Of a stretch of DNA of 64,000 nt, positions 45,296-58,994 are shown one piece after another (position 1 is the first letter of the stretch; each line of letters opens with the position of its first letter). The DNA comes from Persicaria tinctoria. Lineage: Eukaryota; Streptophyta; Magnoliopsida; Caryophyllales; Polygonaceae. Both the position numbers and the translations under genes were made by a program. The DNA lies in NCBI GenBank assembly GCA_037127255.1, contig JBANSL010000017.1:45579745-45643744 (forward strand), given 5' to 3'. The notes under the pieces are model-generated. The model was not told the DNA's origin, ran no database searches, and worked only from the letters and a program-made list of their open reading frames with translations.

Positions 45296-46054
45296 AATAA
45301 TTACTATTCAATAGATATCGGAAGTAGGAGATATAATACCGGGAATGACGAAAAATCATTTTTCCTTTTAAAATTCAAACTAATTTTAAAGATTTGAATT
45401 TAAAATCTGGTTACAATATCTTGTTCCAAATCTTTTTGGCCAAAAAAATCTTTTAAGGAAAACAAGTTTTAAACAATAAAATCTTTTACTAGAAAGCTGG
45501 TACGTTTTTTTAAAAAAAAATTCAAATGACTAGTATTCAAGAGAATAATAGCCATATGATATGATCCAAGATATTAGTGTACTGTCTAGACACTCAAGGT
45601 CATTGAATTACGTTTCAAGACCTTGAAATGTACTGCCGAGATTTACTCCCCCTAAATCAGCGCATCTTTATTAAGCATTCCCAATTCTAAACGAATAAAG
45701 TTAAATCTATCCTCATGCATGGGTTTAGTGAAAATATCAGCAAGTTGCAAGTGCATCATTCACCAAGTAAATTTTGCCATCCAGGTATTTAACTGCACAA
45801 GAAAACAAATTATTCATATATAAATCACTTCAATATCAGTATACATGTACGTATTTCCGTTGTAAACATATCCTGAATCTATAATTTACAGTTATAAATA
45901 TTAAAATACGTTAGTCAACATATTTATTTACAAAAATTTCGTTTGTCAGCATGTAAAATCTCTTTCAATAATGATGATAATCATACACTTATACCATCAC
46001 ATATATCAACATATGTCATCATATGGGAATACATATATAATCATACATGCATAC

Positions 46055-46242
46055 TGGTGCGGGACGAACGTCGTTGGCACTTTCGCCCTTTGCCAAATAG
46101 TAATAATATCCAAACTTAAACACACAACCAATAGATTAGGCAACCAATCACTTGATAAACCAAATAACTACTAGTATAGCGACGAAATCCGGTGTCGAAC
46201 CCACAGGGAGAAGCGATTGCCTAGATGAAATATGCAATATCA
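46055..46242 (-). repeat. 3' LTR of family-B copy 2, internally deleted to 188 bp
   Basis: Both ends are present: tgatattgcatatttcatct at 46242 and the terminal gttcgtcccgcacca at 46055. About 1.13 kb between them is missing. The join is between the first 20 or so bases and gcaatcgcttctccctgtgg. Confidence 0.85.
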
Positions 46243-46290
46243 AATCCCCTCACACTTAACTCTTGCTTGTCCTCACGTAACCATAAGGAA
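46243..46290 (-). promoter_or_regulatory. Terminal polypurine tract region (family-B copy 2)
   Basis: On minus: gaggacaagcaagagttaag followed by tgtgaggggatt, directly before the 3' LTR. Confidence 0.65.
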
Positions 46291-47808
46291 AAACATCATC
46301 TACGCATCCCACATGAAATCTTCCATAACTTTACTCATAAAAAACAACATCATCAATAGTGAAAATATAACCAAACATATAAACGTCATAACATGTATAT
46401 ATGAGATCAAGTTGCATGCATGCTCAAAGATCAACCTTACCAAGGATAAAATGTGTATCTCTCACTCTCATGTGTTTAGACTTTAAGCACACACTCACCT
46501 CAATTCCATATACAAGCATCAACTCCAATATTGACATTTATATCACAAAATCTCCACCGGATACGTCAATCCAAAAATAAGGACATCAAGAGGACTTTCG
46601 CTAAATGGAAACCTTCATAGAATATTCCATTCGGCGGGGTTGTAATGGGCCTTGGTAGAAATATGAGGGCAAAGAATTGTATTTGGTCATGTGATGCGAT
46701 AAATTCTGGGAAAACAAGATTCCAAAACTCCCAACATAACACAAACCAACTCAATAGATCAAGCTCACAAATGCACAACATCTCTCAATATCATCAAAAT
46801 ATCTCCAAAAATCATTAAATCACATCTCAAATCTCATCATCTTACATATCATGCAATCTCAACACCCAAACAATATATCTCATCACCAACATAAATCCCA
46901 ATTCTTCCTCATTATGCAAACATAAGATAAATGACTCTTTTATTCTCTGTTCTTTTTCTTTCTTTCTTTTTTTTTTCGGATGTATTTTTGAGCCAAAATA
47001 CATGGAAATCAAATGCATAAGAACGAGGGACTAAATAATCACATAACATTACATCTTCTCAAAGCCATAAACCATAAAATCACACTTTAGCTTCATTCTC
47101 CTCAATCTCAAAAATAGATTCCATAACCCACTCAAAATCTCAATTCTCCCAGAATAAGGGTAAGGCTAATCATAGGCTAGGAATAATAATTTTGTGGAGC
47201 TGACAATAAAAAGGCTAAAGGCTCAAATTGACTTCAAAGAAAGATATAACATAAGGTAGACATGGATAAATATGTGGCTAAAAGGTTGCCTCTATCATTT
47301 GAACTTTTCAAGCATTGAACATGTATATAATCGGCCTTGAAAATAGATAACCATGACAATACTCAAAGATAAATGCATAGGAAGAGTAAATCACACAAGA
47401 AAAGTAAAAGGAATAATGATGTATGTCTTATAAGGCCAAAAATATCTCATTGGGACAAATTTTTGTTGACTTTCAAGCATACTCCCAAACTTAGATCATA
47501 CATGCTCAATTATATATGCTCAATCATATTTCACATAAAAACCAATTTTCAGGATAAGATCAAATCATTCAAGAATTCTATGGGAATTATAAAATCATGT
47601 CAGGACAAACTCAAATTAGATGGAAATCTTCGATAACACAATATGCAAAACAACAAACAAAACAAGACTCACTTTTTTTTCCCTTTTCATATTTTTTGAC
47701 ATTTTCTGTAAAAGAAATAACATAAAGGAAATAACAAAGAAACAAAAAAAGAAATTCAAAAACAAACAAAAATTCAAACATGAACTAACCTAACTAATTC
47801 ACTTCATT
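46291..47808 (-). other. Family-B 3' region of copy 2
   Basis: Non-coding, homologous to 37823-38887 plus 40642-41140 of copy 1 without the solo LTR. It shows the uninterrupted gtgagcttgat site at about 46768. Confidence 0.75.
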
Positions 47809-47862
47809 CCCCCCCCCCCCCCCCCCCCCCCACACACACTTACATGTTGCATTGTCCTCAAT
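47809..47862 (-). promoter_or_regulatory. Internal polypurine-like box with 23-base G-tract (copy 2)
   Basis: On minus: ttgaggacaatgcaacatg, gtgtgtgtg, then 23 consecutive G (C23 at 47809-47831 on plus). Equivalent to 37771-37822 in copy 1, where it is an interrupted G-tract. Confidence 0.65.
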
Positions 47863-47978
47863 GCATAGAAACACAAAAAGGAACAATGAAAATATAAAAA
47901 TAAAGGGTTTGAAAGAAGAAAATGACTGACCAATTGCTGTAAATGCGGGGTCTGGGGTCCAGACTGTTGATTGATGTC

Positions 47979-49583
47979 CAGAATCGCAGATTTCGGAAGA
48001 AATAAACCAATATATAAAGAACTTCCAAAGCCAGGGTATCAACGCCACAACGATAACCATGCAAAGTAATACATAAAGGCATAAAAGATCATGCTTTTAA
48101 TCAAAATAACTTTCGTTATTTACAAATAGGCATATAGAGGCTTTCGCATAAACCCTAATTGTTGCTAACCCTTTTCACATAATTAATCCAAGTTGCATTA
48201 AGATAACTTTCGCTTCAATGACACAAACAAGGATCACCTTCAACTTTCGCAAAAGAATCATGCTCATAGGGATAGAAGACAAATTGCATAAAAAGATTGT
48301 ACCTTTACCGCATCACCTTACATGGCCACCGTCGGGCTCACCCCAGCCCCAGAAGTGGGTGGAAAACTCGCTCTTCATTATCAAGAAAGACATCAAATAA
48401 CAAAAGAAACTAACTTGCATTAGAATAAACCAAAGGGAGCTTACAACCGAACAAGACAAATCCGCTTTCGCCTTTCCACCTTGCTCGCCACAAACTCTCT
48501 CTCTCTCTCTCTACTACTACTTACTTGTTCTCTCTGAAATTGAATGATGAAAAACCAGCCCCTAAGGCTTTATTTATAGCCTTCTACTCCTTGCTATTCA
48601 AGGATAGAATATACCTATCTTTATCTAAATCTATATCTAAAGACTTTAAGATAAATAAATGCAATTAAGGAATTAAATCTATAAGGGGAATTATATCTAA
48701 AATAGGTAAATCTCTTCTTGTGTTGATAGGTCTTCTCTCCATAGATAGATGTTGATAGACACGGATAGACTTCGGCAATCTTCGGCTCCAAGCAACCCCA
48801 AACCGAGTAGGACAGCAAAACGCGTAACACGGCTTCGGGACGCGGTTTCCTCGATCTCGACAAGGTTACTCGAGATCGAGTAGAAGTGGCGTTGAGTATG
48901 GCTTGGCTGGGCTTGGTCGAGCAGCTGGTACTCGTCATGGCTCAGACCTTGGCTCTTTGAGGTCCTCGAGATCAAGTAACCATGTCTCATCGTCTTGCTT
49001 GGTCTTGGTCGAGGACTCTTCTCCTTGGCACTGGCTCGGACTGGTGGTGACGATCTTGTCGAGATCGACAACTTTTGTCGAGATCGAGTAAAGTGTGCCC
49101 GGCGTCTCCGGATCCTCGGCTTCTCGACTTGGCACATCTCTTCGACTCCGGACATGGCATCATGATTTGGTGTATCTCGACTAGATTCCTCGAGATAGAG
49201 TAAGGCTCCGGGAATCGGGTTGTCTCTGACTCAGTTTCCTCGATTAGTACTTACTCGACCAGATGTGCTCAGATACCTTTGTCTAGATCGAGTACAGTAA
49301 CTCTAGATCGAGTACATCTGGGCTCTGGCTTGATTCGTCTTGTTCCACTGCTTCTTGACCTTGGACTTCTGTAGTTGATTTCCGAGCTTTTTCAGCCTTT
49401 CTCAGAACTGCTGTAATTTGCCTTAAATTCTGCGAAATTAAACAGAAACTGGTGTAAATTCCATAATTTGGCAAATAAACATAAACTACATAGATTCTGT
49501 ATTATCTTAGCCCAAATGCATGAAATGTATGCAGAATACGATATAAAAGTTACTGTAAAACATTGCAGATTCAGCTCACAACA
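47979..49583 (-). repeat. A-type LTR fragment replacing the middle of family-B copy 2
   Basis: On minus it starts TGTTGTGAGCTGAATC at 49583 and follows the A-type LTR to the ggttatcgttgtggcgttgat region, ending at about 47979 without the U5 end. Tag cluster at 48840-49320, TATA-like box near 48571. It joins B sequence on both sides: the protease tail at 49584 and the ATHILA-ORF tail (gacatcaatcaacagtctgg) at 47978. No TSD is seen. Closest relative in the window is the fragment at 1-1278. Confidence 0.8.
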
Positions 49584-49634
49584 ATTCACTCTTGATCAAG
49601 TTATTCCACGAAGATCCCCCAGACTTGTCCTTTT

Positions 49635-50417
49635 CTAAACAAGAGGTGGAACTTTAGGAAATTCTCCGATATATCCATCAATTGTATCCACCGATTCCTT
49701 CTTGAAAGGAATTACTCCTGGAGGTTGTCCTGTAATTGCAAAAACCTCAACATTGTTAGGAATCAATTTTTCATAGGGAATGACAATAGAATCATTTGAA
49801 CAAGACACATTTCCATGCGACTTAAACAAATTCTCAATTTTCCTTTCAATGGCATCTTTCCCTAATCCAGTTTCATCTTTGTTAGAAAACTCAAGATTCA
49901 TATATTCAGTTTCAATAGAAGCATCTAACAAACCATTTGGTTAATTCCTTTGATTAGTTTCATTAGGGTCAAGAACATCTACGGAATCATTGGCAGAAGA
50001 AACATTAGTCTCAAATATAGAAGACTCAATCTTTCTACTGTCAAACTCCATAGTTAGTGAACCTTCAATACAATCAATCTTAGTCTTGGCCATTCACAAG
50101 AATGGCCTTCCCAAGATAATCATGGTTTCAGGCGTACCTTGTTCCATGTCTAGAATGAAGAAATCAGCTGGAAATATCAAATCATTTACCTTTACCAAAA
50201 CATCTTCAACAACTTCTCTAGGCTTAATACTAGAGCGATCAGCGAGTTGTATAATAACACCAATTTCAGACAATGAATTCAGAGCCAAAAACATGTACAA
50301 GTTATAAGACATAACATTGATTGAAGCACCTAGGTCTAACATAGCTTTGGTGAAGCTAGCATTACTTATTGCACATGGTATAGTAAACATACTTGGATCT
50401 CCGCACTTTTCAGGCAA
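49635..50417 (-). pseudogene. Retropepsin-like protease and tail (family B copy 2)
   Basis: Read from 50417: SMFTIPCAISNASFTKAMLD, LGASINVMSYNLYMFLALNS, LADRSSIKPREVVEDVLVKV, FPADFFILDMEQGTP, IILGRPFL, where a stop at 50094 interrupts. The tail resumes to SKDETGLGKDAIERKIENLF and PGVIPFKKESVDTIDGYIGE. The DLGAS catalytic motif and ILGRPF are intact. The frame joins gag across a TAG at 50421 where copy 1 has CAG, so a C-to-T change. Confidence 0.8.
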
Positions 50418-50423
50418 CCGTTT

Positions 50424-52089
50424 CTAAAGCAAAGCAAAAACATTCTCACTTAAACTTACCTTTTCTTTCTTTCTCATCCTTTGCTTGCGCTTCAACGTGC
50501 ATAGCTCTTTTAAGAATTCCGCATAGCGAGGCACAGTTTTAATCAAATTGAAAAGTGGAATATTTACCTCACAATGAGCAAAGTTGTCATAAAGAATTTG
50601 TTCATCTTCCCACTTACGATCGGATCTTAAGGCATGAGGAAATGGTGGTGTAGGTCTTGAAACCTCAGAAGACCACTCTTTAGAAGCTTTCTTCGGGGAT
50701 TGAACAACATCAGATGTCGGATCCGTCACTAGAGGAGGCGGCGGGCGCCGTGGTGAGGGGCGACGGGCGTCGTCTATGCAGTGTGTCTCCAATTCCGTAT
50801 CTTCCTCCTTATTTCCCAAATCAACTTCTTCCCTAAGCCTCTCTTCAGCATTCCTTGTGGGTATATTCACTTGTTTACCTCCTCTAAGGGTCAAGGCACT
50901 ATCATTCTCCTTCGGATTCATTACCACTTGCGATGGCAACTTACCCGAATCTTTCACTCTCAATTCACTAATCACCTTAGCCATTTACTCAGCAACTTAC
51001 CTTGAACACTCATCTTGTCCAATAACAACCTCAATGTCTCATCTCTATCGTCTTGTTGAGTGTTTCTAGGACGATTCTCGAATTGTCCTCTCTCAAAAGG
51101 AACTTGTTGTTGTTGGCCTCTTTGGTTTAATCCACTTTTGTAGTTTGAATTGTAGCCCTGATTGTAATTATTACCAAAGTTGCAGCGAGGTCCATAATCC
51201 ATATCATTCACTTCAGTTCTGCCCTCCTGAATCAAAGGAAACTTATCATTCAGGTGAGTTGGATCTCCACAAACTCCACGAGGTCTAGGCTGATGGGGTT
51301 GATTCATTTGCATAACCATGTTGTTCACTATCTCTATAAGCCTATCGATATCATCGTTGTGTCCATCTCTCGAACTATCCAACTTATGAACTCCTCTAAC
51401 TCCTTGGTGTCTCCTATATTGTTGTGATGCATTAGCCAACCCTTCAAAAATCTGCATTGCTTCCTGAGGTGTTTTATCCAAAATATCTCCCTCGCTAGTA
51501 GCATTGATGAAACTCCTATCGGTGCCAAGCAAGCCTTCATAAAGATACAACACTAGATCATCATCGGGTATACCATGTTGCGGACAACTACCCTTAAGCT
51601 TCTTGAACCGCTTGAAATACTCATAAAGACTCTCCGTAGGTGATTGCTCAATACTGGACAACTCATTCGTAGGTAGTAAAGCCAACCGCTTGTAACATCT
51701 TTCAAAGTAAAGGGGAATACTCTCAACATCGATTGGTCGTTAGACAGGCCTTGGGGTCTCAGTCTATCCCACACGATCATGAAGGTAGGAAGGTGCTTGT
51801 TTGGTTCCTCCCCAAGCAATCCATGAAAGTAGGGAAAAATAGATGACCAATTCGACTTGTACTCAAATCTTGAACCCTCAGGGAGATCAGGAAAACTAAT
51901 TGCAAGTGGTTGAGCACTCAAATCAGGTTCCTTTAGGTTTCTCGGGGTTTTTCTTGGCGGATTAACAACAACAATCGCGGCCATCTCTTCGTCTGCCTCA
52001 AACACAAGCATCCTCTTCAACCTAAGGGATCTTTCAATCTCGGGATCAAAAGATAAAGGCGATGAATTAGAAGATCTAGTTTGAACCAT
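50424..52089 (-). pseudogene. gag: Athila-type Gag (family B copy 2), frameshifted
   Basis: Starts MVQTRSSNSSPLSFDPEIER at 52089. The gag core is split over three frames: through PFTLKD to about 51690, then NELSSIEQSPTESLYEYFKR, FKKLKGSCPQHGIP and EAMQIFEGLANASQQYRRHQ to 50985, then MAKVISELRVKDSGKLPSQV, ALTLRGGKQVNIPTRNAEER and the B tag linker DARRPSPRRPPPPLV (50729-50775). It retains the region deleted in copy 1 (RSDRKWEDEQILYDNFAHCE). Lacks a CCHC knuckle but has the Asn/Gly-rich stretch, as in copy 1. Confidence 0.85.
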
Positions 52090-52157
52090 ACAAAGACACA
52101 ACAACCTCAAAGTAAAGAGTAATTAAAAAAGTTAAAGAAAACCAAACTCCTGTCTTC

Positions 52158-52175
52158 TCCCCGGCAACGGCGCCA
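52158..52175 (-). promoter_or_regulatory. Primer binding site, tRNA-Asp (family B copy 2)
   Basis: On minus tggcgccgttgccgggga, a perfect 18-base complement to the expected tRNA-Asp 3' end, six bases from the LTR. Confidence 0.92.
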
Positions 52176-52181
52176 AGAATT

Positions 52182-53723
<1,542 letters not shown>

Positions 53724-53775
53724 AACAAGAGATACATAGCAAGCATTAGTCGATTGTAAGAATGCTTATGAAATT

Positions 53776-54438
53776 TTGCTCTTGCCAAATCAAGCGGTAA
53801 TTTCAACTCACATTCTTACAAGTGTTGGTGGGGGAGAATGGATGAATGTTAACAACAACTTATTTTTCGTTGGTGATACAACAATAAAGTCTTTCCCAGT
53901 AAATGAATTAGTTACATTCAGTTCATTAGCTATGAGAGTGTTCAGTAGATTCAACATTGATCATACCCTTTATGATCTCGAATTCGGCCACTTTCACCCA
54001 TGCAAGAATTTAAAAACACCTTTTATTGTCAACTGTAACGCCGGTTTACAGGAATTCTAGACATTAAGTAAGCTCGAAGAAGTTAATTTTGTTGTTGAAT
54101 TTTATGTCATTAAAAGGAATAAGGATGAAATATTGTCTATCATACAACCAAAAGCTCCCATCGACATACCTGAAACAAAAGACCAAGAAAGCAAGAAGAC
54201 TTTTGAATCTGATGACTATTTCAAAGACTTATGTGTTGTTGAAGACAAGATAGCTGTCAACGAATATATGTCATTGGAGGATTATGAGTATTACTATGGA
54301 GATTATGCTGATATTCCTGTGGATGATGAAGGACTTATTCCTTTTCATGAATCTGCTGAATTTGATGAAGAAAGTAATGCAGTTGACACCATAGGGACAT
54401 ACATTAAAAAGCCAAATGAAGGAGCGAATGATGATTAA
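53776..54438 (+). pseudogene. Unidentified protein fragment with acidic tail
   Basis: An open frame reads [60 protein letters not shown], to a TAG at 54058, then continues (after a start-less stretch from about 54061) LEEVNFVVEFYVIKRNKDEI and an acidic end rich in Asp, Glu and Tyr (EYMSLEDYEYYYGDYADIPV) to 54438. Composition looks truly protein-coding and unlike its neighbours, but I do not recognise the family. One in-frame stop suggests a pseudogene or captured gene piece. Confidence 0.4.
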
Positions 54439-54570
54439 AATACCAGTGAGGAAGACAAGAAAATATAGAGGGAAAGTTACAATTCAATGAAGAAGAAAAG
54501 GAATACAATAGAAGAATACAATGCTGATATTTCTTACAGTGCTAAAATTGAGAGTTTTGGGAGCTATAAC

Positions 54571-55403
54571 TGTAATGGCCCGGGATTATGATTCTCGGGT
54601 TATGTTTCGAGTGATAAAACCCCTCGTTAGGATCTTGCGCCCCGAGTACAGTTTGATGTTTTCAAATTCTAAACTAACGTTTTCAAAGTGAGATTCGTAC
54701 CCAAAATCGAAGGGATCGTTGGAATCCGCAGGGAAGTCCCCTGTACCTGTCGTAAGTCTAAGCGTGGAAATTCGATAGTCATGTAAATAGCAGAAGTAAA
54801 GTGTAATACAAGGGGTGCTACGACAGAGCCGGGTTAAAACGAAGTCTAAAACACAAGTCCAAAAGGTAATAAAGAGTCCAGTGAAGTCAGAACTCCAACG
54901 CTCATAATCCGTTGAGCAAAAGGACTCGCGCAATAAGTAAGCAACACCGATAGGACGAACATAATAGTTACCTAAAAACGTTAATGGTGAGCGGGATGAC
55001 ATGATGCTCACCTGCTCTTTCCGCTGCACTAAGCACACACATACGCTATAGCTAATAATCATGCTTCTAGATGCAAGGCGGAATATTAATTCACTAGCAT
55101 GCCCCTAAGTTCAAGTGCATAATAATAATAATGAGGGCCTTAACACAGAATACTAAGTGGTATATCCCGCATTCTAACCACCGTCCCCCTTCTCGATAGG
55201 GCGGACACTGGCCAGCTCGCGAATGCATTCCAATTAATAAATGCGGGGAGGTCCGTATTGGTACCCGACCCCATATTACATGCTTATTAACAAATCATGA
55301 ATGTGGACTTATAGGAGAAAATGAATAATATAATGTGAAAAGTAAGATAGATAAGAATGGTAAGTAAAGTTTTAATTATGACTCGAACGACTCAGGACGA
55401 ACC
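54571..55403 (+). repeat. Family-E LTR, left part (interrupted by family-C element)
   Basis: Begins tgtaatggcccgggattatg, a start typical of gypsy LTRs, and shares ordered blocks with 6000-7005. Text continues after the family-C element at 63755 to the window end. No internal coding region of E is in the window, so family assignment within gypsy is open. Confidence 0.5.
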
Positions 55404-56932
55404 TGTTGCGATGAGAAATCAACCACAAATAAAATACCTCGATTCCCACTATGTAGATAGCGGAAGTCGGGATCGTTCCACTGGAGAGAGGACAGCACTT
55501 TCTAGAGTAGTTCCTGTGATCTAACAACACACAAAAATCAGTAGCAAAGGCGGTCGATATCGACTAGAGAGGTCGAAATCGAGTGGATGGGAAAGAGAGT
55601 GAATGAATGTCGAGTGATCGTTTGTTTTCCAGCAGGAAAAAAGAACAAATAGCAAGGGATTTTAGGGATGTAAATAATATAAAAATAACTTCCACGGTCA
55701 AGGGATAACCACAACAACAACCATGCATAAACCACACAAGAATCATAGAACAAAGATCATGTTTTTATCATCAAAGGATAGTTTTCGCATACTTCACAAA
55801 TAGAGAATAGAGGCTTTCGCATAAAACCTATTCGATCTACCTTTTCTTAATTAGATCCCTTTTACTTTCATCAAAGATCTCTAATTACTATCCAAATTCA
55901 TAATTAAATCCACTTTCGCTTCATAATCATAAACATGGAATTGTCCTCAACGTTCGCAAAGGATTTAAGCACAAGATAGATGATGATAAACTCATAAAAA
56001 CATCATAGATTCAAGCTTTCATACATGGCTATTGTTGGGCTCACCCCAACCCTAGAAAAAGGGGAACTAATCACACATAGCTATAGAAAACATGCTGAAA
56101 ATTGAATAAATCATAATTTGAAATTACCTAAAATCATACCTCAAAACCGATGTCAAATCCTTCAACCAAAAACTCCAAAACTCACTTTCCTCTTTGCTGT
56201 CAATTCAGCGTGTCTTCAATGATCCTAATTAGCCTCTAATTGGCTTTATTTAAAAATATAAATTAAGACTTAATCTCCAAGGAAAGAGATTTTATCTTAG
56301 GAAAATAATATAGTCTATCTAAGGAAGGATAAAATATCCCAAATCTATCTAACTAAAAGATCCTAAAAGAGATTTAGATGAAAACCCTAATTAAAAAGCA
56401 CAGTAAGTAATAAAATCAGCCTGCAAAAACTTCTCCTGGTGCGCAGGGTATCGGCGCCGAGGGTCTGGGTATCGGCGCCGAGGATCTGGTCGAACGCAAT
56501 GACGTCTGTTTTTCTCCAACTTTTCGGCTATGTCTTCGATTACACTTTCCTGAGTCCTCGTTCATCCGATTGATGCATATGAATATGCGTTGGAAAGCTC
56601 TTTGCAAGGACTGTAAATCTCATGAAGGCTCCAGAACTTGAATCGAAGTGATGAATGGCGAAAATAAGGTTTTTGTCCAGCTACACCACTTTTTCCTTTT
56701 GCTTTGCTTCTCTATTGCCTTCATGATTTTTCATTAAGCTCCAAAGTGCGTCCAAACTCTTCCAAATCAGCTCCAAAACCTATAAAATCACATCAAAGCT
56801 TGTGTAGACTCCATATCTTGCAATATTAAGCATAACTACACATTTTCCTTACTTTCCCAACACAAAAGCTAATAAAAGGACTTGAATGAAATAAAAACAT
56901 GATGCAAAATAAGACTAAATATGCGGACATCA
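55404..56932 (-). repeat. 3' LTR of family-C element
   Basis: On minus starts TGATGTCCGCATATTTAG at 56932 and ends cccatcgcaaca-type (…catcgcaaca) at 55404, 1529 bp. Tags: two tcggcgccgagg copies at 56449-56483 and tcgatatcgac at 55555-55566. Contains the cctgagtcctcgttc/ttggaaagctctttg module (about 56545-56610) also found at 915-1000. Confidence 0.9.
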
Positions 56933-56977
56933 AAACACCCAATACTTAGACTTGCTTGTCCTCAAGGAATAACCAAG
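56933..56977 (-). promoter_or_regulatory. Terminal polypurine tract region (family C)
   Basis: On minus ccttgaggacaagcaagtct, then aagtattgggtgttt, immediately before the 3' LTR. Same wording as in family A at 21305-21337. Confidence 0.7.
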
Positions 56978-58994
56978 CAATAATCACTACCTACAACACA
57001 TCTTTCAAGTCTTCACCTTCGCCAAAAAGCAACATCATAAGCGCAAGTGGTCTAAAAGAATCAAGCAATCAAACGTCATCACACATATATAAGCAACTCT
57101 AAGCAAAAGCAATTGAAATCCAACCTCACAAGGATATATGTGTTTCACTCAACTCTCAATGTGTTTAGGTTTTGAATAACATCTCTCAACTCAATCCTTA
57201 TTGCAAGAAGCTACATAGACATTGTTATTTATATCACCAATCTCTCCACCGGAGATGTCAAAGCAATCAAAATCATCAAGATGACTTATGACTTAATGAA
57301 ATACTTCAAAGAAGACTTCATTCAGCCGGGTTGTAATGTGGCTTAGTAAGAAATAAAAGGTATGGAATTATTTAGGTAAAGTGGTGCTAAAATCCGGGAA
57401 TCAAGACTCCTAAACTTCCAACTCAACTCAACCAAACAACTCATCTCAAAATTCAGCACATAACCAATGCTCATCACCAATCAAGATCATCAACCCATGA
57501 AAATACTTCTCAACCAACAATTTCATCCAACTCTCTCATATAATAAACTAGGCTATTAAAAACACCTTCTTTTTTCATTTTTCTGCATTTCTTTTTTTTT
57601 CGCCGACATTTTTTTCTTTTTTTTTTTCTTCTTTCTTTCGGCAATTTATACATATATATAAATTTTTGGAGCCTCTAAAATATAACAACAATATCATGAA
57701 TAATGCAAAACCATACATAACTTCGCTCATAGCATCTCAACAAAGCTCAGCAACTTAGCTTCTTCTCCATCAAACTCAACTCGATCAATTTCCAACCAAC
57801 TCTAAATCCTAATTCCCGGATAAAGGGTCAAGCTTATAATCGGCTAGGAATCAATATTGTGGAGCTAAGAAAAAAATAGGCTAAGGCTCAAAGGGTTTCA
57901 AGCAAAGATAATATGCAAGGTAGGTAAATAAATGGATAAAATATGGCTAAGAAAATATAAGTCCTCAATCATCCAATTTTAATAAGCAATGAGCTGGTAT
58001 CTCATAATCGGTCTCAAGAAATAGATAACTACATCAATGTCAAGAGGTAATTACATAAGGAGAGTAAATCACACATAAAAAATAGAGGAAAATATAAAAA
58101 TATGAAGAACATTCCCTATAAGGTCAAAAATATATCACTAGAACATAGATTTGGATTTCAATCGCCTCTACCTAGAATCATATGTGCTCAATTATAATCG
58201 TAAGTCAAATTACCACATAAAAACAAACTTTTCAGGAGACTTAGGCTAAACCATCCAAACATATCATAGGGTTTACATGATCAAGTCGATTATTAGGCAT
58301 CATCATAGGACATCTAAGTTATGTGTTTCGAACTAAACTAAAAACTAAAATAAAGGCTAAAATAATAAATAAACATGCATTTTTTTCTTCTTTTTTCGAC
58401 ATTTTTCAATTTTTTTATATTTTTTTATGGAGTCAATAAAAAATGCAAAATATGAAAAAATACAAAATAATGTAAAACAACACCACCAAAAACAAACCTC
58501 AAACCATAAGCATATAGTAAGTTGTTAACCCCACCCCATACTTAAAAAATTACTTTGTCCTCAAAGTATAAGCTCAAAAATAAGAGATGGGAGTAAACAA
58601 AGACTTACAAGATAGAATTGGAGCTCATTCCGAACGAAAATAGGTGCTACTATTGTTGCCCAGGAGTCGACATCGACATGGAGTGGTCGATAAGCTTCTC
58701 TTCTCCAAGGTTGTGCTTTCGTCACGCTTAGCACCTATCACTTTGTTAGCAACCAAAACCAAAACCTCCAAAAACAAAGTTTAAAGCAAAACCAAAACAA
58801 AATCCAAAACCAAAACCAACAAAAACAAAATCCTAAATAATCATGGGTCTATGTACAAGCTCTAGACTTTTAAGTCGCTAGGCCGACTTCTTCTCTTAAG
58901 CTCATGTGGGCATTCGCAAGGCCCATGTAGTGCGGGCCTCCTCCTCCGGACTCTCAAGTTCGACCTTGAATAGGACTCCTTCCTTGTCCTTTAG
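56978..58994 (-). other. Family-C 3' untranslated region
   Basis: Non-coding on both strands. It includes the internal polypurine-like box at 58527-58566 (ttgaggacaaagtaattttt, then aagtatggggtggggtt on minus), a palindrome tag at 58668-58690 (gagtcgacatcgacatgg), and a segment homologous to family A near 58880 (agtcgctaggccgac). The protease/integrase frame probably reached about 58905 before a CAG to TAG change at 58995. Confidence 0.7.

Larger units (their letters stand above)
42427..45960 (-). mobile_element. Remnant of a Sirevirus-like Copia element, 3' half
   Basis: On the minus strand, 45745-45655 encodes MMHLQLADIFTKPMHEDRFN, then FIRLELGMLNKDALI, the hallmark end of Copia RNase H. 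An ORF region follows (45125-42779), then two plant-typical pieces: acaaaaaaggggagacattt near 42640 and catcaagggggagattg near 42440. These bracket the 3' region of Sireviruses. A family-B LTR fragment (43624-44713) is inserted. Neither Copia LTR is identified, so outer limits are approximate. Confidence 0.6.
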
